In this document: positions 37,810 through 46,565 of the stretch, one piece after another
Layout: the number at the start of each line of letters is the position of its first letter
Numbering within the stretch: position 1 is the first letter of the stretch
From: Pseudomonas sp. FP2335
Lineage (GTDB): Bacteria; Pseudomonadota; Gammaproteobacteria; Pseudomonadales; Pseudomonadaceae
NCBI RefSeq assembly: GCF_030687535.1
Contig: NZ_CP117437.1
Location: 4,547,501-4,611,500, forward strand
DNA: 64,000 bases
Reading direction: 5' to 3'
Made by a program: the position numbers and the translations under genes
The notes under the pieces: generated by a model
What the model was told of the DNA's origin: nothing
The model's input: only the letters and a program-made list of their open reading frames with translations
Database searches by the model: none

Positions 37810-38759
37810 GACACCACGCCATTTTTGATCGCGACAATTTCCGCCAGCAGCGATAGCGCGATTTCCGCCGGTGTATGGCTGCCGATATACAAACCAATCG
37901 GCCCATGCAAACGCGCAATCGCCTCTGCCGACAACCCCAGCGCCGCCAAGGTTTCCCGGCGCTTCTGCGTATTGACCCGCGAGCCCAGGGCGCCAATGTA
38001 GAACGCCGGTGAATTCAACGCCGTCAGCAACGCCATGTCATCCAGGCGCGGGTCATGGGTAAGGCAGACGATGGCCGTACGTTCATCGGTGTGGATATTC
38101 AACACCGCTTCGTCCGGCATGCCCGGCACGAAACGGCCGTGCTGCTGCTCCCAGCCGTAGACGAACTCTTCCCGCGGGTCGCAGATCAGTACCTCGAAAT
38201 CCAGCAGCCGCGCCATTTGCGCCACGTAGCGCGACAGTTGGCCGGCGCCGATCAGCAACAGGCGCCAACGCGGACCGTAAATCGCACGCAGGCGCTCGCC
38301 GTCGAAGGTCACCGCATCGGTCTTGTTCGCCTCGCTCAGTGTCACCTCGCCGCTCGCCAGGTTAAGTTCACGGGCGACAATCTGGTGGGCCTCGCAGCGC
38401 TCCAGCAATTGCGACACCCACTCCCACTCATCAACACGCTCCTCGGTCAGGCGCAGGGTGCCGCCGCACGGCAAGCCAAAACGCGCCGCCTCATCGCGGG
38501 TGACACCGTAAGTCACCAACTGCACCGGCGGCCCATCGGCCGGCAAGCGACCGTCTTGCAGCCGCGCGATCAGGTCATCCTCGATGCAACCGCCAGACAC
38601 CGAGCCGATCACCACACCATCACCACGCAAGGCCAACATTGCCCCCGGCGGCCGTGGCGCACTGCCCCAGGTCTGCACGACGCTGTACAACACCACACGC
38701 TGCCCGGCGCGACGCCATTCGAGCACGCTGCGCAGGACATTCAGGTCAACGCTGTCCAT
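37806..38759 (-). CDS. XdhC/CoxI-family molybdoenzyme maturation factor
   Basis: A 317-residue protein with an N-terminal XdhC domain (WGSAPRPPGAML and GSVSGGCIEDDL) and a C-terminal Rossmann domain starting LLIGAGQLSRYVAQMA. Such proteins bind and sulfurate molybdenum cofactor before insertion into xanthine or aldehyde dehydrogenases. ATG at 38759 is preceded by GGAGG; an upstream in-frame ATG at 38798 lacks a site. Together with the nucleotidyltransferase it forms a two-gene operon. Confidence 0.9.
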   Translation of the reverse strand: MDSVDLNVLRSVLEWRRAGQRVVLYSVVQTWGSAPRPPGAMLALRGDGVVIGSVSGGCIEDDLIARLQDGRLPADGPPVQLVTYGVTRDEAARFGLPCGGTLRLTEERVDEWEWVSQLLERCEAHQIVARELNLASGEVTLSEANKTDAVTFDGERLRAIYGPRWRLLLIGAGQLSRYVAQMARLLDFEVLICDPREEFVYGWEQQHGRFVPGMPDEAVLNIHTDERTAIVCLTHDPRLDDMALLTALNSPAFYIGALGSRVNTQKRRETLAALGLSAEAIARLHGPIGLYIGSHTPAEIALSLLAEIVAIKNGVVS

Positions 38760-38817
38760 CAAACCTCCAGCAAGCTTTACAACGGCAAACAGATTCACCC
38801 ACTGTAAACCAGAAACG

Positions 38818-38846
38818 CAAACGCCCCGAACAGGTCGGGGCGTTTG
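38818..38846. terminator. Terminator of dctA
   Basis: CAAACGCCCCGA and TCGGGGCGTTTG form a 12-bp stem with a 5-nt loop, with T-rich sequence on the minus-strand side. It lies between dctA and the divergently oriented start region of xdhC. Confidence 0.85.
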
Positions 38847-38883
38847 TGTATCGCGGTCGGCGTCAGTTCACGCCGGCAGCAGC

Positions 38884-40215
38884 TTACTTGACGGTAGGTG
38901 CAGGGCCTTCGGCCACGCCCAGGTCATCCAGTTCGCGGGTTTCCGAGATACCGGTACCGCCGGACGCCAGCTCGCTTTGCAGCTTGTCGGTGTCCAGTTC
39001 CTTGACCCACTTGGCCACAACCAGGGTGGCCACTGCGTTACCAACCAGGTTGGTCAGGGCGCGGGCTTCAGACATGAAGCGGTCGATACCCAGGATCAGC
39101 GCCAAGCCGGCAACCGGCAGGTGGCCTACGGCCGACAGGGTTGCAGCCAGTACGATGAAGCCCGAACCGGTCACGCCCGCAGCGCCTTTGGAGGACAGCA
39201 GCAGCACAAGCAGCAGCGTGATCTGGTGGGTGATGTCCATGTGGGTGTCGGTCGCCTGGGCGATGAACACGGCCGCCATGGTCAGGTAGATCGACGTACC
39301 GTCGAGGTTGAAGGAGTAGCCAGTCGGGATCACCAGGCCTACTACGGATTTCTTCGCGCCCAGACGCTCCATCTTGATCAGCATGCGTGGCAGTGCGGAT
39401 TCGGAAGACGAAGTACCCAGAACGATCAGCAGCTCTTCACGGATGTAGCGGATCAGCTTGATCACGCTGAAACCGTGAGCGCGGCAGATAGCGCCCAGCA
39501 CCACCAGCACGAACAGCACGCAGGTGATGTAGAAGCAGATCATCAGCTGGCCCAGTTGCACCAGGGAACCTACGCCATAGGCACCGATGGTGAACGCCAT
39601 GGCGCCCAGGGCACCGATTGGCGCGAGCTTCATGATCATGTTGATGATGTTGAACATCACGTGGGCGAAGCGATCGATGAAGTCCAGTACCGGCTTGCCG
39701 TAGGCACCCAGGCGGTGCAGGGCGAAACCGAAGATCACCGAGAACATCAGCACTTGCAGGATGTCGCCGTTGGCGAAGGCGCCGACGATGGTGTTCGGGA
39801 TAACGTTGAGGATAAAGCCAACGATGCTCTGGTCTTTACCGGCAGTCACGTAGGCCGCGACTTTCGAAGCGTCCAGGGTAGCCACGTCGATGTGCATGCC
39901 GGCGCCCGGTTGCACAACGTTGACCACGACCAGGCCGATCAGCAGCGCGATGGTCGAAACGATTTCGAAGTACAGCAGCGCGTAGCCGCCAGTCTTGCCG
40001 ACCGATTTCATGCTTTGCATGCCAGCGATGCCGCTGACAACGGTACAGAAGATGATCGGGGCGATGACCATTTTGATCAGTTTGATGAACCCGTCACCCA
40101 ATGGCTTGAGGGCCACGCCGGTATCCGGATAGAAGTGACCGAGCAAAATACCGATAACGATTGCAACGATCACCTGGAAATACAGGGATTTGTAGATTGG
40201 CTGACGAGTCGTCAT
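38884..40215 (-). CDS. dctA: C4-dicarboxylate transporter DctA
   Basis: A 443-residue inner-membrane symporter of the DAACS family importing succinate, fumarate and malate with protons or sodium. Conserved features are the serine-rich [13 protein letters not shown] loop, [12 protein letters not shown] and the late [14 protein letters not shown] segment. GAGGAA precedes the ATG at 40215. A sigma-54 promoter at 40350-40364 and two palindromes farther upstream indicate control by an enhancer-binding protein, in Pseudomonas typically the DctB/DctD system, which is not encoded in this window. Confidence 0.96.
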   Translation of the reverse strand: MTTRQPIYKSLYFQVIVAIVIGILLGHFYPDTGVALKPLGDGFIKLIKMVIAPIIFCTVVSGIAGMQSMKSVGKTGGYALLYFEIVSTIALLIGLVVVNVVQPGAGMHIDVATLDASKVAAYVTAGKDQSIVGFILNVIPNTIVGAFANGDILQVLMFSVIFGFALHRLGAYGKPVLDFIDRFAHVMFNIINMIMKLAPIGALGAMAFTIGAYGVGSLVQLGQLMICFYITCVLFVLVVLGAICRAHGFSVIKLIRYIREELLIVLGTSSSESALPRMLIKMERLGAKKSVVGLVIPTGYSFNLDGTSIYLTMAAVFIAQATDTHMDITHQITLLLVLLLSSKGAAGVTGSGFIVLAATLSAVGHLPVAGLALILGIDRFMSEARALTNLVGNAVATLVVAKWVKELDTDKLQSELASGGTGISETRELDDLGVAEGPAPTVK

Positions 40216-40349
40216 TGCAAAATTCCTCAATCGTCCCGTGTGGCAAAGATCCGCCATTGCCCACGACACTTGAATTGCGAACCCTCCTGCACTGGAGGGA
40301 TTTGTTGTTTGCGAGGCCTGTCGGAGCGGCCTGCGCTGTAATCTATATC

Positions 40350-40364
40350 GCAAACGTCGTGCCA
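40350..40364 (-). promoter_or_regulatory. Sigma-54 promoter of dctA
   Basis: TGGCAC-N5-TTGC on the minus strand matches the -24/-12 consensus exactly, with the GG and GC ten bases apart. Start would be near 40338, giving a leader of about 122 nt. Confidence 0.88.
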
Positions 40365-40442
40365 CTTCTCTGAAAAACCCTGAAGGCCTTTAGACATCAG
40401 GGCTGAGGCTTTTCAGGCGCCCTCCAGCGCGCCGAATCAGGT

Positions 40443-40497
40443 GGCGGATTTCCGCCCACTCGTCCAATCACGTCCTACAATTTGGCGGATATCCGCC
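40443..40497 (-). promoter_or_regulatory. Paired 14-bp palindromes, probable enhancer sites for dctA
   Basis: GGCGGATTTCCGCC (40443-40456) and GGCGGATATCCGCC (40484-40497) are near-identical palindromes whose centres are 41 bp apart, about four helical turns. They lie about 110 and 150 bp upstream of the dctA start, the usual place for sigma-54 activator sites. They also lie just ahead of the divergent AraC gene and could affect it. Confidence 0.7.
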
Positions 40498-40553
40498 TTG
40501 TCGCCCTCCCCCCGGCTGGCTACCATCCGCCATTCCATGGACGAGGCCTTCGC

Positions 40554-41552
40554 ATGCGTGAACGTACCATCGCCAGTCATTACGCCCGAGCAGCCCTCGG
40601 CGGTGCGCGCCGGGCGGGTTACGACTATTCGGGCCTGCTGCAACAACTGGGCATCACCCCCGAACTGCTGAGCGAACCGCGCGCCCGCCTTGCCCCGGAG
40701 CAATTTACCCGGCTACTGCAAATGCTCTGGCTGGGGCTGGATGACGAATACCTGGGCTTTGCCGAAGGCCCGAGCAAGCGCGGCACCTTCGCCATGATGT
40801 GCCACGCGCTGATCCACTGCCGCACCCTGGAGAAGGCGCTGGAACGCGGCTTATTATTTTATAGCCTATTCCCACAGGGCCCGCGCTGGCAGCTGACACG
40901 CGAAGGCGACATGGCCCGCTTGAGCCTGGACGACTCACAGCTGTGGGACCCGGATCACTTCCTCAGCGAATGCCTGCTGGTGATCTGGCATCGCCTCGGC
41001 AGTTGGCTGATCGGGCAGCGCATCCGACTGAACCAGGCCACCTTCAGCTACCCGAGGCCAGCCCATGCCGGAGAGTACGACCTGCTGTTCCCCTGCCCCC
41101 TAGTGTTCGGCGCGCCGCACAGCAGCCTGGTGTTTCCCGCGCGCTACCTGAGCCTGCCGCTGTTGCAGGACGAGCGCACGCTCAAGCACTTCCTCGAACG
41201 CTCGCCTGCCGACTTGCTGTCACGCCCGGACGAAGGCGACAGCCTCAGCAGCCAACTGCGCCGCTTGCTCAGCCGCGACCGCACGCCCTGGCCGGACCTG
41301 GAAGCGGTTGCCCAGCACCTGCACATCAGCCCGCAGACACTGCGGCGGCACCTGCGCGAAGAGGGCACCAGCTTTCAGGCACTCAAGGATGAGCTGCGGC
41401 GGGACATCGCCATCTATCACCTGGGACGGGCGGATTTGTCGTTGCAGCAGATTGCCGAGCAGCTGGGGTTTTCCGAGCCGTCGGCGTTTCACCGGGCGTT
41501 CAAGAAGTGGACGGGGGTGACGCCAGGGGCTTACCGGGCGCAGGAGAGTTAG
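40554..41552 (+). CDS. AraC-family regulator with Arabinose_bd-type N domain
   Basis: A 332-residue regulator. The N-terminal 190 residues resemble the OruR/ArgR-like ligand domain (GFAEGPSKRGTFAMMCHAL region), and the C-terminal 85 carry AraC helix-turn-helix motifs (LEAVAQHLHISPQTLRRHLR and SEPSAFHRAFKKW). ATG 40554 has GAGG upstream; the in-frame start at 40482 would overlap the palindromes. It is divergent from dctA, in the same order as in other pseudomonads. Targets are unknown. Confidence 0.9.
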   Translation: MRERTIASHYARAALGGARRAGYDYSGLLQQLGITPELLSEPRARLAPEQFTRLLQMLWLGLDDEYLGFAEGPSKRGTFAMMCHALIHCRTLEKALERGLLFYSLFPQGPRWQLTREGDMARLSLDDSQLWDPDHFLSECLLVIWHRLGSWLIGQRIRLNQATFSYPRPAHAGEYDLLFPCPLVFGAPHSSLVFPARYLSLPLLQDERTLKHFLERSPADLLSRPDEGDSLSSQLRRLLSRDRTPWPDLEAVAQHLHISPQTLRRHLREEGTSFQALKDELRRDIAIYHLGRADLSLQQIAEQLGFSEPSAFHRAFKKWTGVTPGAYRAQES

Positions 41553-41574
41553 AGGTGTGTTGCTTGTACTGGCG

Positions 41575-41660
41575 TCTTCGCGAGCAAGCCCGCTCCCACA
41601 CTTGATTGCATTCCAACGTTGGAACTTGGTCGAATGTGGGAGCGGGCTTGCTCGCGAAGA
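41575..41660. repeat. REP doublet in inverse (inward) orientation
   Basis: Here the CTTCGCGAGCAAGCCCGC ends face outward and the GTGGGAG ends face inward, the opposite of the other REPINs in the window. The centre contains the palindrome TTCCAACGTTGGAA. It lies between convergent AraC and phoQ genes. Confidence 0.93.
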
Positions 41661-41681
41661 GGCCAGCATGACCAATAAAGA

Positions 41682-43028
41682 TCAAACAGCCGGAAAGTGG
41701 ATCTTGAAAGCAGCCCCACCCAACGGCGAATCCCCCAAGGTCAGCCGCGCACCGTAGCTCTCAATGATGTCCTTGACCACCGCCAACCCGATCCCCTGCC
41801 CCGGATGCTGGCGGTCCAGCCGCTCACCCCGTTGCAGAATCCGTGCACGCTGATCCGGCGGCACGCCCGGCCCGTCATCCTCGACACACAACTCGATGCC
41901 TTCGAGGCTTTCCACCAGGCGGATACGCACTTGGCGTACACACAGGCGGTAGGCGTTTTCCAGCAGGTTGCCGAGCAGTTCAAGCAAGGCGCCCTTCTCG
42001 ATCGGCACATAGCACTCGTCCGGCAAATCGAAGGACACGCTGACGCGCTTGTCGCGGTAGACCTTGTCCAGGGTGTCGCACAGGCTTTGCAGCACCGGTT
42101 CCAGACGGACCTGATGGCGCACCAGGCCGCTTTTGCGCAGGCTGGCGCGCTGCAGTTGGTAGCTGATCTGCTGGCTCATGCGTTCGATCTGCGATTGCAG
42201 CACCCAGGCCTGGTCGCGGTCTTCCGGGCGCTGGGCCATGTCTTCGCTCACGCCCTGCAGCACAGCGAGCGGGGTTTTCAGGCTGTGGGCCAGGTCGTCG
42301 AGGGAATCGCGGTAGCGCGCCCGCTGCTCGCGCTCGCTGGCCAGCAAGCGGTTGAGGGAACCGGTAAGACGCAGCAGTTCGCGGGGGTGTTCTTCGGTAA
42401 GGCTTTCACGGGTGCCGCCTTCGATCTGGTCCAGTTCCTGGCTCAAGCGTCGCAAGGCTTGCAGGCCCCAGGTCAGGCCCAACCACAATAGCGTGAGCAG
42501 CACCAGCAAGGCCGCGCCGAAACCCAGGTAGAGGTTTTCGCGCAGGCCTTCGAGGGTCAGCTGGTATTCACGCACCGGTTGCAGGGCGACGATACTGAAC
42601 GCCGCACTCTTGCCACCGAGCAACTTGACCTCGACGTCATAGACAAAGAACTCCTGGCCATTGGCCTCGCGAATCCGCGCAAACTCATTGCCGCGCCCGT
42701 CGTAGCGCGGCTTGTAGTTGATGTTCTCCTCTTTGGTCGCCCGCGAGCGCCACACCAGGTGGCCCTCACGGTCGTAGATATAGCCGAGCAGGCGGCTATC
42801 GGTGAGGTTGAAGCGCTCGTCCGGCAACTGCGCCGGCATCAGCAGGCGGTTGTTTTCCACACGGGCGGCGGAAATCAGGGTGGTGACATCCGACGCCAAG
42901 CGCTGCTCGATGGAATCCTGCAACGCCAGGCTGAACGCGCCTTGCATCGCCGGCAGCAAACCGAGCATAAACAGCACGGCCAGGGTGGCGGCCGCCAGCA
43001 TCAGGCGCACGCGCAGCGAGCGAATCAA
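41682..43028 (-). CDS. phoQ: Sensor histidine kinase PhoQ
   Basis: A 448-residue inner-membrane kinase with two membrane helices (about 10-30 and 168-190) enclosing a periplasmic sensor. The phosphoacceptor His is in DDLAHSLKTPLAVLQG, and ATP-binding motifs are GNLLENAYRL, DDGPGVP and GQGIGLAVVKD. The sensor domain is less acidic than in Salmonella. Together with PhoP it responds to low magnesium and cationic peptides in pseudomonads. Its ATG overlaps the phoP stop. Confidence 0.93.
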   Translation of the reverse strand: MIRSLRVRLMLAAATLAVLFMLGLLPAMQGAFSLALQDSIEQRLASDVTTLISAARVENNRLLMPAQLPDERFNLTDSRLLGYIYDREGHLVWRSRATKEENINYKPRYDGRGNEFARIREANGQEFFVYDVEVKLLGGKSAAFSIVALQPVREYQLTLEGLRENLYLGFGAALLVLLTLLWLGLTWGLQALRRLSQELDQIEGGTRESLTEEHPRELLRLTGSLNRLLASEREQRARYRDSLDDLAHSLKTPLAVLQGVSEDMAQRPEDRDQAWVLQSQIERMSQQISYQLQRASLRKSGLVRHQVRLEPVLQSLCDTLDKVYRDKRVSVSFDLPDECYVPIEKGALLELLGNLLENAYRLCVRQVRIRLVESLEGIELCVEDDGPGVPPDQRARILQRGERLDRQHPGQGIGLAVVKDIIESYGARLTLGDSPLGGAAFKIHFPAV

Positions 43029-43702
43029 AGGCAGCGCTCATTGAACAGGTAGCCCAGGCCACGCACGGTGTCGATCGGCTTGAACCCGCCCGGGCCTTCC
43101 AGCTTGCGGCGCAGGCGGCCGACCAGCACTTCGATCACGTTCGGATCGCGCTCGTCGTCATCCGGATAGAGTTGTTCCATCAGGCGGTCCTTGGCGACCA
43201 CTTGCTGATGGTGACGCATGAGGTATTCGAGAATCCGATACTCGTACGCGGTCAACGCCAACGGCTGTTCATCGAGGGACGCTTGCTTGCGATTGAGGTC
43301 CAGCAACAAGGGCCCGGCGACGATGGTCGACTGGGTGAACCCGCTGGAGCGGCGCAGCAAGGCGTTCATCCGCGCTTCCAGCTCTTCGAACTGGAACGGT
43401 TTGACCACATAGTCGTCGGCCCCGGCGGCCAGGCCTTCGACCTTGTCCTGCCAGTTGCCACGGGCGGTGAGGATCAGGATCGGGAAGGTCTTGGCCTGGG
43501 TACGCAGTTGGCGGATCAGATCCAGGCCGCCCATGCCGGGCAGGCCCAGGTCAATGATCGCCAGGTCATGGTTGAATTGGCCGGTCTGGTACAGCGCTTC
43601 TTCGGCATTGGCCACGGCCTCGACCACATGCCCGCTGTCGGTCAGGCGGGTCAACAGGTGATGGCGCAGCAGCGCCTCATCTTCCACCACCAGCAATTTC
43701 AT
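43025..43702 (-). CDS. phoP: Response regulator PhoP
   Basis: A 225-residue OmpR/PhoB-type regulator almost identical in pattern to P. aeruginosa PhoP (MKLLVVEDEALLRHHL, ILTARGNWQDKVEGL, HQQVVAKDRLMEQLYPDD). The phosphorylated Asp is in AIIDLGLPGM and the C-terminal winged helix recognises direct repeats. ATG 43702 with GGAGAG upstream is the family start. It follows a small periplasmic-protein gene by 18 bp, so the three genes probably form one autoregulated operon. Confidence 0.96.
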   Translation of the reverse strand: MKLLVVEDEALLRHHLLTRLTDSGHVVEAVANAEEALYQTGQFNHDLAIIDLGLPGMGGLDLIRQLRTQAKTFPILILTARGNWQDKVEGLAAGADDYVVKPFQFEELEARMNALLRRSSGFTQSTIVAGPLLLDLNRKQASLDEQPLALTAYEYRILEYLMRHHQQVVAKDRLMEQLYPDDDERDPNVIEVLVGRLRRKLEGPGGFKPIDTVRGLGYLFNERCL

Positions 43703-43720
43703 AAGGCTCTCCAAGGCAAA

Positions 43721-44029
43721 TCAACTGTCCGACAGAGGGACATCATAGCGGCCCTGCAAGTCTTGCGGGCGCAGTTTAGTGCCATTGTAGTGGCCCGTCA
43801 GGTGTGCGTAGCCGGCACGGTAGGCCGGTTGCGCGGCGGTCAAGCCCAGGGCCTGGCCCCACGGCGTAGGCTGGCTGCCCGCATCTTCAAAGCTGACACG
43901 CTGGATCAGCGTGCTGGATTTCTTGGTTTTTTCGCTACCGAATGCAGCAAAGGCCGCATCCGAGGCCTGGGCCCCGGCGGTGGCGCTGAGCATGGTTAAC
44001 GCCAACATCAGCTTTTTGATCGCAGTCAT
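43721..44029 (-). CDS. Small periplasmic protein upstream of phoPQ
   Basis: A 102-residue protein with a Sec signal peptide (residues 1-22, ending AGAQAS). The mature 80 residues have no cysteine and no domain recognised here; a segment with repeated Gln/Gly/Tyr (AYRAGYAHLTGHYNG) could form beta structure. It occupies the position of oprH in the oprH-phoP-phoQ operon of P. aeruginosa but is half its length and not recognisably OprH. A candidate PhoP box lies upstream, so it is probably a PhoP-controlled envelope protein. Confidence 0.82.
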   Translation of the reverse strand: MTAIKKLMLALTMLSATAGAQASDAAFAAFGSEKTKKSSTLIQRVSFEDAGSQPTPWGQALGLTAAQPAYRAGYAHLTGHYNGTKLRPQDLQGRYDVPLSDS

Positions 44030-44079
44030 GGTGCTTACCTCTATGCGTTTGGCTGTAGGGCCAGACTACGCAGGCGCCC

Positions 44080-44096
44080 CTGAACTCCCCCTGAAC
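44080..44096 (-). promoter_or_regulatory. Candidate PhoP box
   Basis: On the minus strand GTTCAG-N5-GTTCAG is a perfect direct repeat with an 11-bp period, the geometry bound by OmpR/PhoB-family dimers. A possible -10 (TAGTCT) follows after 11 bp. It lies 51 bp upstream of the small periplasmic-protein gene heading the phoPQ operon. Confidence 0.65.
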
Positions 44097-44139
44097 AGCG
44101 GGCTATCCTCTGGCCCGCCAACTCGGCAGAATACCGCCC

Positions 44140-44856
44140 ATGACTCCTTTACCCGCTTGCTGCACCCCACTCGACGCCCATTGGTCGCTGCCCGAACCCT
44201 TGCCGGGCACGGTATTGCTCAGCACTCGCTTCGACCCGACCTTACTGGCCGAGGGCGATTTCCAGCGCAGCGCCGTGCCGCCACCGCCGAGCATCCAGCG
44301 CTCAGTGGCCAAGCGCCAGGCCGAGTTCCTTGCCGGCCGCTTGTGCGCCCGTGCCGCGTTGCAGCAGCTGGATCAGCTCGATTGCATCCCGGCCATCGGC
44401 GAAGACCGTGCCCCCGTGTGGCCTGGGCATATCAGCGGCTCCATCACCCACAGCACCGGGCATGCCGCAGCGATTGTCGGGCACAAGGCGCAGTGGCGCG
44501 GGCTGGGGATGGACCTGGAGAACGTGATGCCGCTGGAGCGCGCCGAACGGCTGGCGGGCGAAATCCTCACCGCCGATGAACTCAAGCGCATGGCGCATGT
44601 GCCGCGCGAGCAGGTTGCGTTGCTGGTGACGCTAACGTTTTCGGCCAAGGAGAGCTTGTTCAAGGCGCTGTATCCGATTGTGCAGAAGCGCTTTTATTTT
44701 GAACACGCTGAGGTGGTGCAGTGGGATGAGTCAGGGGCTGTGCGGTTACGCTTGCTGACGGACCTGTCCAGCGAGTGGTGTTATGGCAAGGAGTTGGTGG
44801 GGCAGTTTGTACTGGCGGATGGGCAGTTGTTGAGCCTGGTGGCGGTCGGCGCCTGA
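44140..44856 (+). CDS. pcpS: 4'-phosphopantetheinyl transferase PcpS
   Basis: A 238-residue EntD/Sfp-like transferase that activates carrier proteins. Signature motifs are GLGMDLENV (metal-binding Asp) and FSAKESLFKALYP (the KES motif). In P. aeruginosa PcpS is the only such enzyme and serves both primary metabolism (AcpP) and siderophore synthetases. It is divergent from the phoPQ operon, as in P. putida. Confidence 0.93.
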   Translation: MTPLPACCTPLDAHWSLPEPLPGTVLLSTRFDPTLLAEGDFQRSAVPPPPSIQRSVAKRQAEFLAGRLCARAALQQLDQLDCIPAIGEDRAPVWPGHISGSITHSTGHAAAIVGHKAQWRGLGMDLENVMPLERAERLAGEILTADELKRMAHVPREQVALLVTLTFSAKESLFKALYPIVQKRFYFEHAEVVQWDESGAVRLRLLTDLSSEWCYGKELVGQFVLADGQLLSLVAVGA

Positions 44857-44860
44857 TAGA

Positions 44861-44952
44861 CCGCTTTCGCGAGCAAGCCCGCTCCCACATTTGAATGCAT
44901 TCCCCTGCTGGAACTCGGTCGAGTGTGGGAGCGGGCTTGCTCGCGAAAGCGG
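44861..44952. repeat. REP doublet in inverse (inward) orientation
   Basis: CCGCTTTCGCGAGCAAGC starts the left arm and its complement ends the right arm, with GTGGGAG ends facing inward around GCTGGAACTCGGTCGA. It fills the whole gap between the convergent pcpS and histidine-kinase genes. Confidence 0.93.
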
Positions 44953-44954
44953 CC

Positions 44955-46565
44955 TCAAGGTTTCTCCTGATCCCTGGGCCAACTCAAGCTGAAACAAGCC
45001 CCACCCAGGTTGTTGCTCTTGCCGATCAACGCCCGCCCGCCATGCCAGTAGATGATCCGCCGCACGATCGACAACCCCAGCCCATGCCCACCGGAAGCAC
45101 GGGTGCGGCTGTCATCCAAGCGCAGGAACGGCGTGAAGATGCGCTCCCAGGCGCTTTCCGGCACACCCGGTCCGTCATCCTCCACATCGATGCGGCAACG
45201 CACCTGGCCCACCTGGTAACTGATCAGCACCTGCCCCTGGGCGTGACGCATGGCGTTGCTCACCAGGTTTTGCAGGGCGCGGTGCAGGTAGCGCGGCTCG
45301 GCGTCGACCCAGGCGTCGTCCCAATGCGCCGAGGACAGGCAAATGCCACGGGCGACCGAGACTTGCGGGCGCAGTGGCGATAATTCGCCGATCACCTGAT
45401 CGAGCAAGGCGTTGAGGTCGACACGCTGGAAATTCAGCTCCGGCGCGCCCTGTTCCAGGCGGGCATAGGTGAGCATTTCATCGACCAGGCCATCGAGATC
45501 CTGGATGTCACTGTCCATGCCCTCCAGGTATTTGTGTCGAGCCTCGGGCGTGGTGGCATCGCCCACCATCTCCAGGCCGAAGCGCAGGCGCGCCACCGGG
45601 GTGCGCAGTTCGTGGGACACCGCGCGCACCAGTTCGCGCTGGATCGCCAGCAATTGCTGCAAGTGCTCGGCCATGCCATTAAAGGCGGCAGCCAGGCGCC
45701 CCACCGAGTCGGCGCCACGGGCCGGCACGCGCACCTCCAGGCTGCCTTTGGCGATCCGTGTGGCGGCGGCTTCCAGGCCGCGCAAGCGGCGCTCCAACTG
45801 GCGCACCAATAGATAGACGATCAAACCGATCAGGGTCAGGCCGATCAACGCGATCAGGATCAGCCATTGCGCCGGGTACGGGTTCATCTGATACAGCGGG
45901 CCGATTTCCAACACCCACGGCGTACCAACCATGCCGGCGAACACGCGGATCGAATCACCGCCCTTGCCAAGGGCCATCACCGTATCGCCTTCCGATACGC
46001 GGCGGCGCTGGTCGTCGTCCATATCGGTCTGGTCAAGGGCCATCAGGTGCATCTCGAAGCCAAAACCCTTGGCTTCCTTTATGTCCGCCAGGCGTTGCGG
46101 CTGTTCGGCGACCGGAAAACGCACCAGTTCGTCGGCCAGCAGGTAAATGGTCGCCCGGGCCAATTGCTCGCTGATCTGCTGCACTTCGCCGGTCAGTACC
46201 AGGGATTCGCGCTCGCTGACCAGGCGCAACACGCGCGCCGCATGGGGGCCGGTCTGCTGCACCAGCACCTGGCCGCGCTGCAGGCGATTGCGTTGGCTGA
46301 GGTCCAACTGCGCGTCGCTGAGGCTGCGCAACTCCAGGGGAATACCGAGCAAGCGCTCCCACACCGCCAGGGCGCGCTGGCGCTCGATGGCGCTCATGGG
46401 TTGCAGGTTATCGCCCATCAGGGCGAACGTGCCGTGGGCCAGGCGCTCGCGGTACTGGCCGCTGCGCACTTCGTTGAGCAGGTGCAGGGCGAGTACGCCG
46501 AGCAGCGCCACCAGGATCAGCGCCGCGCACATGCCGCCGTAGATGCGCAGGAAGATCGAGTTCAC
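44955..46565 (-). CDS. RstB-like sensor histidine kinase
   Basis: A 536-residue membrane kinase with helices at about 7-27 and 233-255, a large periplasmic domain, a HAMP domain (RGLEAAATRIAKGSLEVRV region), the phosphoacceptor His in AVSHELRTPVARL, and ATP-binding motifs NLVSNAMRHA, DDGPGVP and GHGLGLSI. It is the partner of the adjacent response regulator (ATGA overlap). It corresponds by position to P. aeruginosa PA1158 and P. putida PP_1182, whose signal is not established. Confidence 0.9.
   Translation of the reverse strand: MNSIFLRIYGGMCAALILVALLGVLALHLLNEVRSGQYRERLAHGTFALMGDNLQPMSAIERQRALAVWERLLGIPLELRSLSDAQLDLSQRNRLQRGQVLVQQTGPHAARVLRLVSERESLVLTGEVQQISEQLARATIYLLADELVRFPVAEQPQRLADIKEAKGFGFEMHLMALDQTDMDDDQRRRVSEGDTVMALGKGGDSIRVFAGMVGTPWVLEIGPLYQMNPYPAQWLILIALIGLTLIGLIVYLLVRQLERRLRGLEAAATRIAKGSLEVRVPARGADSVGRLAAAFNGMAEHLQQLLAIQRELVRAVSHELRTPVARLRFGLEMVGDATTPEARHKYLEGMDSDIQDLDGLVDEMLTYARLEQGAPELNFQRVDLNALLDQVIGELSPLRPQVSVARGICLSSAHWDDAWVDAEPRYLHRALQNLVSNAMRHAQGQVLISYQVGQVRCRIDVEDDGPGVPESAWERIFTPFLRLDDSRTRASGGHGLGLSIVRRIIYWHGGRALIGKSNNLGGACFSLSWPRDQEKP

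Noticed and set aside
43721..44029. Small gene considered as oprH
   Set aside because: Half the length of OprH and without the expected beta-barrel strands or C-terminal Phe.
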